Position numbers and translations under genes: made by a program. Below are positions 1-6,765 of a stretch of 12,829 nucleotides of DNA, in pieces. The notes beneath the pieces are model-generated. The model had not been told where the DNA came from. It did not search any database and was given only the letters and a program-made list of their open reading frames with translations. The stretch is from Verrucomicrobia bacterium UBA3063. GTDB taxonomy: Bacteria > Verrucomicrobiota > Verrucomicrobiia > Methylacidiphilales > Verrucolacustridaceae. The stretch is taken from positions 1 to 12,829 of the forward strand of contig DFCD01000093.1 of NCBI GenBank assembly GCA_002366885.1, in the 5' to 3' direction. Numbering within the stretch: position 1 is the stretch's first letter; each line of letters opens with the position of its first letter.

Positions 1-2
1 AA

Positions 3-1064
3 ATCGACCGTTACCGAGACGAGAGCCTGAAGCTCGTCAATCTCGAGGTCAAAAAAACCCAGGCTGGCAAACTGGTCAACCCAGTGATTGAGGTCATCAG
101 CACACTAGGCTTGGGGGTATTCATTATTGTGGTTTTCGCAACGAATCAGTCGGTCTCAGATTTTGTAGGTTTCTTAACAGGCCTCATCATGCTCCCTAAC
201 CCTGTCAAACGGCTTGCCCAAATGCACGTCGATCTGATCTCGGCCACCGTGAGTTGCGATCGCCTCGAAAGTTTTCTCGCTCTTAACCCAAGTGTTCAAG
301 AACCCTCCATGCCCATCCCGCTTGCTCCACTGAACAGTGAACTGACATTTAAGAAGGTCTACCTCGATTACGGGCACAAGCACGTTCTGCAGGATATCGA
401 TCTCAGGATTCCCAAGGGATACAAACTTGGACTCGCAGGAGCCAGCGGCTCCGGCAAAAGCAGCTTGATCAATCTTCTGCCCCGATTTTACGCACCTACC
501 TCCGGCAGAATTCTCTGGGATGGTCTGGACCTGAGCACCATCCACTCCAAGGAATTACGCTCGCAAATCGCGTTGGTCAGTCAGGATGTCGTCCTTTTTG
601 ACACATCGGTTGCAGACAACATCGGTCTGGGGCGTCTGGGGGCCACCCGACCTGAAATCGAAGAGGCGGCCCGTAAGGCTTTCGCCCATGATTTTATTTT
701 TCAACTGCCAAGGCAGTACGAGACGCGCGTTGGGGAGCGCGGGGTCATGCTTTCCGGCGGCCAAAAAGCCCGGATCAGCTTGGCTCGAGCCTTCCTTCGG
801 AATGCTCCCATTCTCATCCTCGACGAAGCGACAGCCGCCCTAGATGCCGACTCGGAAACGGAAGTTCAAAAAACCATCGACCAACTGGAGGAGGGACGCA
901 CCGTCGTTTGCATCGCGCACCGCCTCTCCACCTTAGCAAATATGGACGAGATTGTGGTGCTGGACGGGGGGTGCATCGCCGAACGAGGCACCTTTTCCAG
1001 CCTGCTGGCGAAAAAAGGCCTCTTTGCAGGAATGGCGGCGCAGCAGGGCATCAGTTCCCATTGA
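3..1064 (+). CDS. ABC transporter, fused permease/ATPase (MsbA/PglK-like), 5'-truncated by window edge
   Basis: The frame is open from base 3 with no stop, so the gene starts upstream of the window; a GTG at 84 lies inside the membrane domain and is not the real start. About 353 residues are visible. Residues 1-90 are the end of a transmembrane domain, with one hydrophobic stretch (about 33-48) and the coupling region before the ATPase. The ATPase domain is complete: Walker A GASGSGKSS (146-154), Q-loop SQD, signature LSGGQ (250-254), Walker B ILILDEAT (270-277) and H-loop histidine in IAHRLS (H306). A membrane domain fused to one ATPase is the MsbA/PglK type, which flips lipid A or lipid-linked oligosaccharides across the inner membrane; Wzm/Wzt exporters are separate proteins. 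The downstream glycosyltransferase 6 bases away suggests that a glycolipid or lipid-linked glycan is the substrate; that part is inference. A peptide or drug exporter of the same superfamily cannot be excluded. Confidence 0.93.
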   Translation: MDRYRDESLKLVNLEVKKTQAGKLVNPVIEVISTLGLGVFIIVVFATNQSVSDFVGFLTGLIMLPNPVKRLAQMHVDLISATVSCDRLESFLALNPSVQEPSMPIPLAPLNSELTFKKVYLDYGHKHVLQDIDLRIPKGYKLGLAGASGSGKSSLINLLPRFYAPTSGRILWDGLDLSTIHSKELRSQIALVSQDVVLFDTSVADNIGLGRLGATRPEIEEAARKAFAHDFIFQLPRQYETRVGERGVMLSGGQKARISLARAFLRNAPILILDEATAALDADSETEVQKTIDQLEEGRTVVCIAHRLSTLANMDEIVVLDGGCIAERGTFSSLLAKKGLFAGMAAQQGISSH

Positions 1065-1070
1065 CCTCGG

Positions 1071-1883
1071 ATGGAAATTTCCATCGTCACCCCTTGTTTT
1101 AATTCGATCCGCTGGATTGAACTCTGCGTTCGCTCGGTTCGGCATGCCCTGCAGGGATGCGCTTACGAACACATTGTCTGTGACGGGGGCAGCACCGACG
1201 GCACCATCGAATATCTCCGCCAACAAAAGGATATCCACCTGATTCCCGGCCCGGACAAGGGCATGTATGACGCCCTGAACAAAGGGATGGCTGCCGCACG
1301 TGGCCGCATCCTCGGTCACTTGAACGCCGACGAACAGTACGACCGCGCGGGCCTAGCCCACGCCCTGCACAAACTGGAGCAGACCGGGGCCGATGCCGTT
1401 TTCGGTCCCACCATCATGCTGAACGAACATCAGGATTTTCTTTATCTTTTCAATCAGATCACCATTCCGCGGGCCATTGATGCGGACTGGCATATGCCGG
1501 TCCAAACCTGCTCTTTTCTTTTCCGGCGGGAAATCTGGCAACGCTGTCCCTACCCGGGGAAGTACCGCGTGGTCGGCGACCATGTCTGGTTTCGCCGTCA
1601 GATGAAGCTGGGCCTCAAGCTAGTCTCTGTCCGCAAACCCATTGGTATCTTTACCTGGCACCAGGATGACATCGCCAAGCGGCTTGGGGCCCACGGCGAG
1701 AACGCTCTGGCCGATGTGAATCGAAAGAGCCTGCGAATGCGGTTGGCCAAACTTGGGTTTCGATCCAGACACCTGCTGGAGGGAGGTTTGCTGAGGCCGT
1801 CTCGAATTTCCTACGAAATTCTGTTCCCCAAAACCTGCCCCCAGACAAGGTTGGTTCAATTTCCCAGCTTGGGCCTTCGTTAA
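1071..1883 (+). CDS. Family 2 glycosyltransferase (GT-A fold)
   Basis: A 270-residue inverting-type GT-A glycosyltransferase, probably cytoplasmic or at the inner membrane face, adding one sugar from a nucleotide-sugar donor. Visible motifs are the N-terminal strand IVTPCFNS (5-12), the nucleotide-binding DGGSTDGT (38-45), the PDKGMYDALNKGMAAARG segment (61-78), and NADE (85-88) in the metal-binding position where related proteins usually have NADD or DXD. The later VGDHVWFRR segment matches the G-D-x-x-x-x-x-R region of this subgroup. Length is normal for a single-domain GT2 of the WcaA/colanic-acid-like type. The ATG at 1071 is 6 bases after the ABC transporter stop, so the two are very likely co-transcribed; no strong Shine-Dalgarno is visible, which fits translational coupling. 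Donor and acceptor cannot be read from the sequence. The next gene is convergent, with only 37 bases between the stops and no convincing terminator hairpin. Confidence 0.92.
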   Translation: MEISIVTPCFNSIRWIELCVRSVRHALQGCAYEHIVCDGGSTDGTIEYLRQQKDIHLIPGPDKGMYDALNKGMAAARGRILGHLNADEQYDRAGLAHALHKLEQTGADAVFGPTIMLNEHQDFLYLFNQITIPRAIDADWHMPVQTCSFLFRREIWQRCPYPGKYRVVGDHVWFRRQMKLGLKLVSVRKPIGIFTWHQDDIAKRLGAHGENALADVNRKSLRMRLAKLGFRSRHLLEGGLLRPSRISYEILFPKTCPQTRLVQFPSLGLR

Positions 1884-1920
1884 GATTTATCTCCGGCAGT
1901 CAGGGTTCTTTCCCCAAGAT

Positions 1921-2577
1921 TTACGCGGACTGCCTCCGTCTAAGCAGAGTCCAGGCCCGGAAATTCTTCACCCCGAAGCAGGGGCCAAACCGATCCTGCC
2001 GAAAAAACTCTTCCCCCAGTCGGCCGAGCGCCCGCATGATTTCAGGATGGTTGGAATCGTGGATTACGACAAAGCTTCCCGCCCTCAGGCTGGACAAGGA
2101 CGCCTCCAGACAGGCCACACGCCAGGAACCATCGATAAGAATCAAATCCGGGCGGGAAGCTGCAAAGGCATCCAAGCCGGATAGGTAATCCTGTTCATTA
2201 TTGAACAGGCTTAATTCCACCTGGTTCCCCAAACCGGTTGGTAGACTCGCCAAGACCGCCTCATACCAACCCGCATCATCCTCGACCGAGACCATTCGCT
2301 CGCAAATTTTTGAAAACCATAAGGTGGATCCGCCGGATCCCCACTCCAGTACGGTTCGGGGCCGGAGTCGCTCCACCCAATCGACCAGGTCATAGTTGAG
2401 CCAAGGACGCGGAGGGGGAACCGGCGTGGGGATTCTCCCCCAAAACCGATTTTCCCGGAACCACTGCGGCAGGTCGGAGGGCCGGAAATAAAGCGGAAAC
2501 CCCCGCCGGTCCGGATTCAAACACTCCAGGAGAAACAGTTGCGCGAGCGCAAGGAATCGCCGGGGTTTGGGCGGCAA
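1921..2577 (-). CDS. Class I SAM-dependent methyltransferase
   Basis: A 218-residue protein with a Rossmann-type methyltransferase core: motif I VLEWGSGGST (76-85), acidic end of strand 2 in VSVEDD (97-102), motif IV DLILIDG (144-150), then SFVVIHDSN (168-176), typical of the Methyltransferase_24/FkbM-like group that modifies small molecules or sugars. The first 60 residues are Arg/Pro-rich and unlike the core; they may contact the acceptor. The start is TTG at 2577: it has a GGAG 8 bases upstream, and no ATG, GTG or TTG occurs between it and the upstream in-frame stop. It is the last gene of a leftward run, separated from the next upstream gene by 291 bases, so it may have its own promoter. 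Surrounding glycosyltransferases suggest sugar O-methylation; the substrate is inferred only from context. Confidence 0.85.
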   Translation of the reverse strand: MPPKPRRFLALAQLFLLECLNPDRRGFPLYFRPSDLPQWFRENRFWGRIPTPVPPPRPWLNYDLVDWVERLRPRTVLEWGSGGSTLWFSKICERMVSVEDDAGWYEAVLASLPTGLGNQVELSLFNNEQDYLSGLDAFAASRPDLILIDGSWRVACLEASLSSLRAGSFVVIHDSNHPEIMRALGRLGEEFFRQDRFGPCFGVKNFRAWTLLRRRQSA

Positions 2578-2585
2578 ACAGCTAT

Positions 2586-2589
2586 CTCC
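2586..2589 (-). promoter_or_regulatory. Shine-Dalgarno GGAG for the methyltransferase TTG start
   Basis: On the minus strand GGAG lies 8 bases before the TTG at 2577. It supports that rare start over anything further downstream. Confidence 0.6.
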
Positions 2590-2710
2590 ACGAGGGACTT
2601 TTTCGTGCCCCTGAAAGGCCTGAATGTCTGTCAGAGTTTTTGTGATTCTTTCTTTGCCCCAAAACCCCCGTCAGAACCACGGGAGGAGGCCTGCACGATT
2701 TCCTCATCTC

Positions 2711-2742
2711 GCACCGTTCGGGTGCTTTGAAGTAAAAACTTC
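2711..2742. repeat. Two adjacent small inverted repeats in the intergenic gap
   Basis: GCACC (2711-2715) pairs with GGTGC (2721-2725) around a 5-base loop; three bases later GAAGT (2729-2733) pairs with ACTTC (2738-2742) around AAAA. Each stem is only 5 bp, so chance is possible, but they sit side by side in the one sizeable non-coding gap of the window. Confidence 0.35.
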
Positions 2743-2868
2743 CTTCTCGGACGCCCTTTACCATCCGCACCAGGAGGGCCAGGGCTAAAGCCTTGTTCCG
2801 GCAAGACTTGGAAGAGCTGTCCACTCATGATATCGGCTTTCGCAGGGCGATTCCACCTTTTGCCATGC

Positions 2869-3819
2869 TCAATCCAGGAATTTATGCCGGAACATTCTCA
2901 TCACGGTCTGGGGCTCCCCGTATGCATGGTATTCCGTTCGCCCAGCGGTCTGATTTTTGAAATTCGATAATATTTTCCGCAGGGAGTCGCGATCATGATA
3001 AGCCCTCGCTTCGGATCCCAACATCTCAAGATGGGCTCTTTCCCTTGATTCCGAAAATGTAATCACCGGCTTGCCCAGGACCGCGAATTCCGCCACCGCC
3101 AGTCCGAACGTTTCTCCGTTATCCCGGGCATGAATCATGGCATCGCAAGTCGCCAGAAAGTTCGCTTTTTCGCGCGGGTCAACCGTGGCAGGAAGATAAT
3201 GAACGTTGGCCAGTGACTCGGTTCCGCGAATCGTTCGGGTGTTGAGGAAGACAAAATGGTCCGCGGGATGGTTGCGTGCGTGTTCGGCCACAACTTTTCT
3301 TGCAAAGGAAATGTTAAAAGTGTCCCATCCTCCATGCCGCCCGAACACCCGGGCGGTCGCGGGAATTTTAAGCCGGTCCCTGAGATTTTCCTCGGATTGC
3401 AGCTTCGGCACATAAAAGGGCACATAGGAATCTTCCCGACCCGTCATCACCCGTGACATCCAGGGGGAAAGGTAGGCGTAGGCGTCCCCGTGAAACTCAT
3501 CGCACAAAAACTGGGCGTGGATGCAGTTTTTCAACCCGGGCACAAGGAAGCCGTCATAAGGACCCGGCTTGGTCATATAAATCACCTCCACCTTTTCCAT
3601 TCGCAGCTTGCGGCCGAGCTCATCCGGATTTCGATAAAAAAGAATCGGAAACTCTTGTCTCCATTTAGCCAAGATTGGGTTTCCCGCAAAGTCCGGTTTG
3701 TCCGGAAGACAAAGCATGGATTCGTTGCCTAAAACCGAACGGTTGAGCCTGGCATAATCCAACATGGCCCCTTCAGAACCACGTTCCGTGACTTGCCGGC
3801 TGTGAAAAGCCATCGTCAT
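2869..3819 (-). CDS. GT4/GT1-type glycosyltransferase (GT-B fold)
   Basis: A 316-residue retaining-type glycosyltransferase. The C-terminal half carries the E-x7-E motif of GT4-like enzymes, E236 and E244 in NGETFGLAVAEF, followed by GKPVITF (249-255). A segment FGRHGGWDTFNI (159-170) opens the C-terminal nucleotide-sugar-binding domain. The N-terminus has RGSEGAMLDYA (13-23), in the position of the usual acceptor-side G-rich loop. At 316 residues it is shorter than the usual 350-400 of GT4 enzymes. Its ATG at 3819 overlaps the TGA of the upstream acyltransferase (ATGA, 3816-3819), so translation is probably coupled; a second ATG two codons later is an alternative start. It lies in a three-gene leftward operon with an acyltransferase and a methyltransferase-like protein. 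Donor and acceptor are unknown. Sampled DNA here looks less GC-rich than the right half of the window. Confidence 0.88.
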   Translation of the reverse strand: MTMAFHSRQVTERGSEGAMLDYARLNRSVLGNESMLCLPDKPDFAGNPILAKWRQEFPILFYRNPDELGRKLRMEKVEVIYMTKPGPYDGFLVPGLKNCIHAQFLCDEFHGDAYAYLSPWMSRVMTGREDSYVPFYVPKLQSEENLRDRLKIPATARVFGRHGGWDTFNISFARKVVAEHARNHPADHFVFLNTRTIRGTESLANVHYLPATVDPREKANFLATCDAMIHARDNGETFGLAVAEFAVLGKPVITFSESRERAHLEMLGSEARAYHDRDSLRKILSNFKNQTAGRTEYHAYGEPQTVMRMFRHKFLD

Positions 3820-4979
3820 CGGGAGACGGCCCCCATTGGGTCAAGATATCTGGATCGGATCCACCTCTGGCTGGGCTCCTCCAGCCATCGGTAGGAAAAC
3901 CAGGAAAGAAGCAGCACACTTCCCAAAAAAAGAATGAAGGTCTCGGATAAAAGAAGCGTGCCGGGATCGAGCCCGAGCTTTCGCACGAGGTAAACTACCA
4001 GCAGACAGAAGGGGAAATGCCATAGGTAACTGCTGTAGGTCAAGTGGCCCAGCTGATTCCAAATCTTCGCGGGCTGCGGCCAATCCGGCAAATGAGCCAG
4101 CATGACGATGGCTGGGGTGACCCCCAGGAGTAAAAGCGTCTTCGGGGCATGCATCCAGCCGGCCAGCCAGCACACCAAAACCGCCAAAAGCAGGCTGCTC
4201 GCCAACGCCAACCGCAGACGGGATGGAACTTTTGCCTGCACCTCCCATGTCAACCCTCCCGCAAAAAAGAACAGGGCGCACTCCACCACCCCCCCCTCCC
4301 AGGACTTGTGCTGGTTCAGCCACAGGCACGGAACCAGCAGCAGAATCGGCGGCCAGGCGGATCGGGAAAAATGGCGGACCACAAGATAGAAAAGCCCGTA
4401 AACCAGCACCTCCACGGAAACACTCCAAACCGGGTGGTTAAACGATCTCTCAAACTCCCACCAGTTGGAGGCAAACCCAAGGTGCAGAAGGAAATTTTTC
4501 GGATGGTTGTTCTCGAACGGTCCCGCCAGCCCCCCGGCTGCATAAAGAAACTGCAGAAGGACGACAGAAAGGAGCGTCACCAGGTGTAGGGGATAAAGCC
4601 TCGAGAAACGGTGGACAAAAAAGGTGCGCCAGGAAACCTCCCCTTGCCCCACCCGCCGGGCGTACTGGTGATAAAAAATGTAACCGGACAGGATCCAAAA
4701 AACCTGGACCGCCCAGGGGCCGAAACGGAAAGGCTGGAGCAGATCTCCCAGCCAGGGTGCCATCACCAACGGCCTGCCTTCCAGCTCGGGAAAAGGCGAA
4801 AGACAGAGACCGGGATAATGCAGAACCAAAATGGCCAAAGCGCTGGAGAAGCGCAAAATTTCCAGTCCCCAAAGCCTTGGGCCGAAAGTTGCCGCCTTTA
4901 TTCCATCCGGCATCGAACTGCGGACGGTCCGGTGTTTTCCTTGGCCGCCACCGGGTCCGCGGGTTTCCTTTTCATCCAT
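3816..4979 (-). CDS. Acyltransferase 3 family membrane protein (OafA-like O-acyltransferase)
   Basis: A 387-residue polytopic inner-membrane protein that should transfer an acetyl or other acyl group to sugar hydroxyls. Family marks seen in order: LEILRFSSALAILVLHY (39-55, with R43 and the likely catalytic H54), VFWILSGYIF (93-102), FVHRFSRLYPLH (121-132) and HPVWSVSVEVLVY (182-194). The C-terminal half is a series of hydrophobic helices, then a basic tail. Size matches acyltransferase-3 proteins without an SGNH domain. The ATG at 4979 overlaps the upstream gene stop by 8 bases (4972-4979); no good ribosome-binding site is at normal spacing, so coupling is likely. M23 (base 4913) is an alternative start that would drop a glycine-rich cytosolic leader. 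The coding strand contains a G8 run (4289-4296, codons 228-230); a one-base slip would truncate the protein near its middle. Confidence 0.9.
   Translation of the reverse strand: MDEKETRGPGGGQGKHRTVRSSMPDGIKAATFGPRLWGLEILRFSSALAILVLHYPGLCLSPFPELEGRPLVMAPWLGDLLQPFRFGPWAVQVFWILSGYIFYHQYARRVGQGEVSWRTFFVHRFSRLYPLHLVTLLSVVLLQFLYAAGGLAGPFENNHPKNFLLHLGFASNWWEFERSFNHPVWSVSVEVLVYGLFYLVVRHFSRSAWPPILLLVPCLWLNQHKSWEGGVVECALFFFAGGLTWEVQAKVPSRLRLALASSLLLAVLVCWLAGWMHAPKTLLLLGVTPAIVMLAHLPDWPQPAKIWNQLGHLTYSSYLWHFPFCLLVVYLVRKLGLDPGTLLLSETFILFLGSVLLLSWFSYRWLEEPSQRWIRSRYLDPMGAVSR
4289..4296 (-). repeat. Homopolymer G8 (coding strand) inside the acyltransferase gene
   Basis: Eight consecutive C on the plus strand, preceded on the coding strand by GGGA, encode part of the W-E-G-G-V segment. 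Runs of this kind are known sites of slipped-strand phase variation in surface-glycan genes, although functional tracts are often longer. Confidence 0.7.
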
Positions 4980-5559
4980 GGCGTCGGTACAGCTCCGTTC
5001 GCTCGTAAACCAGCTCCAACCGATAACCCGCCGCGCCCAACCGGCAGGCCCAAACCCCTCGTTCGCTCGGATTCCAAACCCCGATCATGGCCGGCTGGAG
5101 ATATCCGCGCCGCACCGCTCGGCACAACCACGCCGCTTCCCGGGCCGAACGGGCAGTCACCCCCCAAGGCTGCTCCCATGCGCCCGCCCCTGGTTCGGAA
5201 TCCCACAGGGGGCTGCGTCTTTCATGAATCACGGCCGCCGGCCGGTTGCTGCGGCAGTGCTGCCGGGGAATCGGTCGATGCTCCCAGATTTCCACGCTCC
5301 AACCCAGTTCACGCTCCAGCCAGACTCCCAGGCTGCCCACCAGACCGTCTCCCCCCGCAAGCTCCCAGAATTTTCGGCCGGTCACGTCTCTCAGGAATTT
5401 TTCCCGAAAAAGTGAAAAGAAGTTTTCCTTGGTGAACCCCCGGGTTTCCAGATTCCAGCGCCGGGAATAGCCCCGGCATCTGCGACGGTGGGCAGCTCTG
5501 CCGTAACCCCAGGTCTGCCGGTACCACCACCCCCTCGCCTGCCGGAGACAGGATTTCAA
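4972..5559 (-). CDS. Methyltransferase-like protein, Trp/Arg-rich, function unknown
   Basis: About 195 residues. The central FWELAGGDGLVGSLGVWLE, followed 9 residues on by the acidic end of a strand in WEHRP, resembles motif I and strand 2 of class I SAM-dependent methyltransferases (E-x-x-G-G-D-G-x-x-G), and FTKENFFSLF precedes it. I do not recognise a named family. Composition is odd: 14 tryptophans (about 7%) and many arginines, with a basic N-terminal 40 residues. I chose the TTG at 5559 because AAGGA lies 6 bases before it; a GTG at 5577 would add six residues but has no ribosome-binding site. The stop overlaps the acyltransferase start (ATGGATGA), so this is the first gene of a leftward operon with the acyltransferase and a GT4-type enzyme. 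The start lies about 39 bases from the divergent glycosyltransferase gene. A role in sugar or lipid-linked glycan methylation is inference. Confidence 0.7.
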   Translation of the reverse strand: MKSCLRQARGWWYRQTWGYGRAAHRRRCRGYSRRWNLETRGFTKENFFSLFREKFLRDVTGRKFWELAGGDGLVGSLGVWLERELGWSVEIWEHRPIPRQHCRSNRPAAVIHERRSPLWDSEPGAGAWEQPWGVTARSAREAAWLCRAVRRGYLQPAMIGVWNPSERGVWACRLGAAGYRLELVYERTELYRRHG

Positions 5560-5565
5560 AGAAGT

Positions 5566-5570
5566 TCCTT
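5566..5570 (-). promoter_or_regulatory. Shine-Dalgarno AAGGA deciding the TTG start at 5559
   Basis: The minus strand reads GGAAGGA, then six bases, then TTG. The upstream GTG at 5577 has no such element, so the shorter product is preferred. Confidence 0.5.
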
Positions 5571-5588
5571 CCAACACGTGATGTTTCT

Positions 5589-5592
5589 AGGA
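5589..5592 (+). promoter_or_regulatory. Shine-Dalgarno AGGA deciding the ATG start at 5599
   Basis: AGGA lies six bases before ATG 5599. The in-frame upstream starts (ATG 5581 and beyond) lack an obvious site, and a longer protein would run through the divergent gene's start. Confidence 0.55.
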
Positions 5593-5598
5593 TGGGTC

Positions 5599-6765
5599 AT
5601 GGAGATCGATCCCCTCCCCGTTTGCCTTCAGGCCCTGCCCCGGTCCTGGATCCGTTCCCTCGAGGTGAAATGGGAGCCTGGCGGGCTCAGGGAAGAGAAT
5701 GTTTTTTTGGAGAGGGCGCGACGTTGGCGGATTGCCTTGGTCAAACAGGAAGTTCTGCCCAGCCTTCCCAACTGGCCGGGTCGCCACCCGATCCGTGACT
5801 ATGTCGCCTCCTCCAACGGCCACACCGGTTGTCTTTCCTTTTTGCATGAATTACGGGCGGAGCTGTGCGTGGTGCGGGTGGCCCCGGATCCGGAATGCGG
5901 CACATGGTTGGAAAAATTTCAGGGCGATGCGGATCCTGCGGCTTCGCGGCGGGCCTTTGAGCGGGCGGCGGCGACCAAGCCTTTTAGCAGCCCGGTCGGT
6001 CCGCGGACCCCCCGGGACGTGGCCAAAGGTGTCGAGGAAATCAATTGGGATGCCTTCGACCTCGTGGTTTCGCTGGATATCGCCATTCCCACCCGGATTG
6101 TCCGCCGGCATCCCCGGGTGGTCTGGGCCTACATGGTCACGGAAAGCGGCATGCCCTCGTACCGTGCCTCCCGGAAAAAGCCGCTGCACGGTTACGATCT
6201 TTTTCTTAATCAACGCCCCCGGCGATTTGCCGTACGGCCCTGGAGGGCGCCCCACGAGGTTGATTTGCCATGGGCTTTCCAGACGCGCGCTTGCTACGAC
6301 TGGAATCCACGCACGGAGACCGGAGCCGTGGGACTCGATGCCCACACCTGGATGCTGGTGGAAGCCAACCAGCTGGCTTTGCCTCCCGAAAACCCGGCGG
6401 TTCGGATCCATGGAAGCCCTTTGGAATTTGTGGGACAGTACGCCCAGTGCCGCTATTTTTTGCGCATGGGACCGCGGAAAACCTGGGGAACTTCGCTGAT
6501 TGAGGCCAGCTGTGCCGGTTGCCTGGTGTTGGGCGATGCCCGGTCCGTGGTTCACTCCACTCCTCTGATCCCGCCTTTGTGGGTCGAAACCCCCGCCGAG
6601 GCACGGGACCGTCTGGCCTGGCTGGAAGACCACCCGGGGGAAAGAGCCGTGCTTTGGCGGCGGCAGCAGGCCAAAAACCGGGAGTTGGCGTTTGCCCGGC
6701 CGTTGCGCCAGTTGGTTTCCTCCGTGGAAAGGATTCGCAACGCCAAAGCCCGGGGGCGGATATGA
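5599..6765 (+). CDS. Putative glycosyltransferase, GT-B fold
   Basis: A 388-residue protein. The C-terminal half has RMGPRKTWGTSLIEASCAGCLVLGD (289-313), which fits the nucleotide-sugar-binding region of GT-B enzymes of the glycosyl transferases group 1 type: a W-G-T-S-L-I-E-A loop with E302, then a strand of small residues ending in G-D. Earlier, FDLVVSLDIAIP (153-164), VVWAYMVTESG (174-184) and GYDLFLNQR (198-206) look like alternating strands of the N-terminal Rossmann domain. The second glutamate of a canonical E-x7-E is not clear. The stop overlaps the start of the next gene as ATGA (6762-6765), so the pair is almost certainly one operon with coupled translation. The next gene is a GT10 enzyme, so this protein probably adds a neighbouring sugar of the same glycan (inference). 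I do not recognise a named family. Confidence 0.75.
   Translation: MEIDPLPVCLQALPRSWIRSLEVKWEPGGLREENVFLERARRWRIALVKQEVLPSLPNWPGRHPIRDYVASSNGHTGCLSFLHELRAELCVVRVAPDPECGTWLEKFQGDADPAASRRAFERAAATKPFSSPVGPRTPRDVAKGVEEINWDAFDLVVSLDIAIPTRIVRRHPRVVWAYMVTESGMPSYRASRKKPLHGYDLFLNQRPRRFAVRPWRAPHEVDLPWAFQTRACYDWNPRTETGAVGLDAHTWMLVEANQLALPPENPAVRIHGSPLEFVGQYAQCRYFLRMGPRKTWGTSLIEASCAGCLVLGDARSVVHSTPLIPPLWVETPAEARDRLAWLEDHPGERAVLWRRQQAKNRELAFARPLRQLVSSVERIRNAKARGRI

Larger units (their letters stand above)
2578..2868. other. 291-base intergenic region, no convincing gene
   Basis: This gap lies between two leftward genes, the GT4-type glycosyltransferase and the methyltransferase. Two overlapping minus-strand open frames (65 codons from ATG 2828, 80 codons from ATG 2824) cover most of it, but neither has a recognisable motif or a good ribosome-binding site. 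On the plus strand it holds two small back-to-back inverted repeats at 2711-2742. The second hairpin is not followed by a T-run in either direction, so it is not a standard intrinsic terminator. I could not find a clear -35/-10 pair. It may hold the methyltransferase promoter, a small RNA, or the remains of a lost gene. Confidence 0.5.

Noticed and set aside
1868..1918. Inverted repeat CTTGGG ... CCCAAG between convergent genes
   Set aside because: Only 6 bp with a loop of about 39 bases and no T-run, so it does not qualify as a terminator.
2582..2828. Two minus-strand frames of 65 and 80 codons in the intergenic gap
   Set aside because: Neither shows a good ribosome-binding site or known motif; one has a collagen-like G-P-P-G-A-D stretch that is probably chance. 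Left as part of the intergenic region.
4611..5435. 274-codon plus-strand frame
   Set aside because: It is antisense to the acyltransferase and the methyltransferase-like gene; Pro-rich with no membrane or catalytic pattern.
5488..5598. Longer start for the GT-B gene (5488)
   Set aside because: The 37 extra residues are low-complexity and overlap the divergent gene; ATG 5599 has a good ribosome-binding site.
6519..6761. Upstream extension of the GT10 gene to a start at 6519
   Set aside because: The added residues are Pro/Gly/Arg-rich and overlap the preceding gene by over 240 bases; the conserved GT10 N-terminus begins at ATG 6762.
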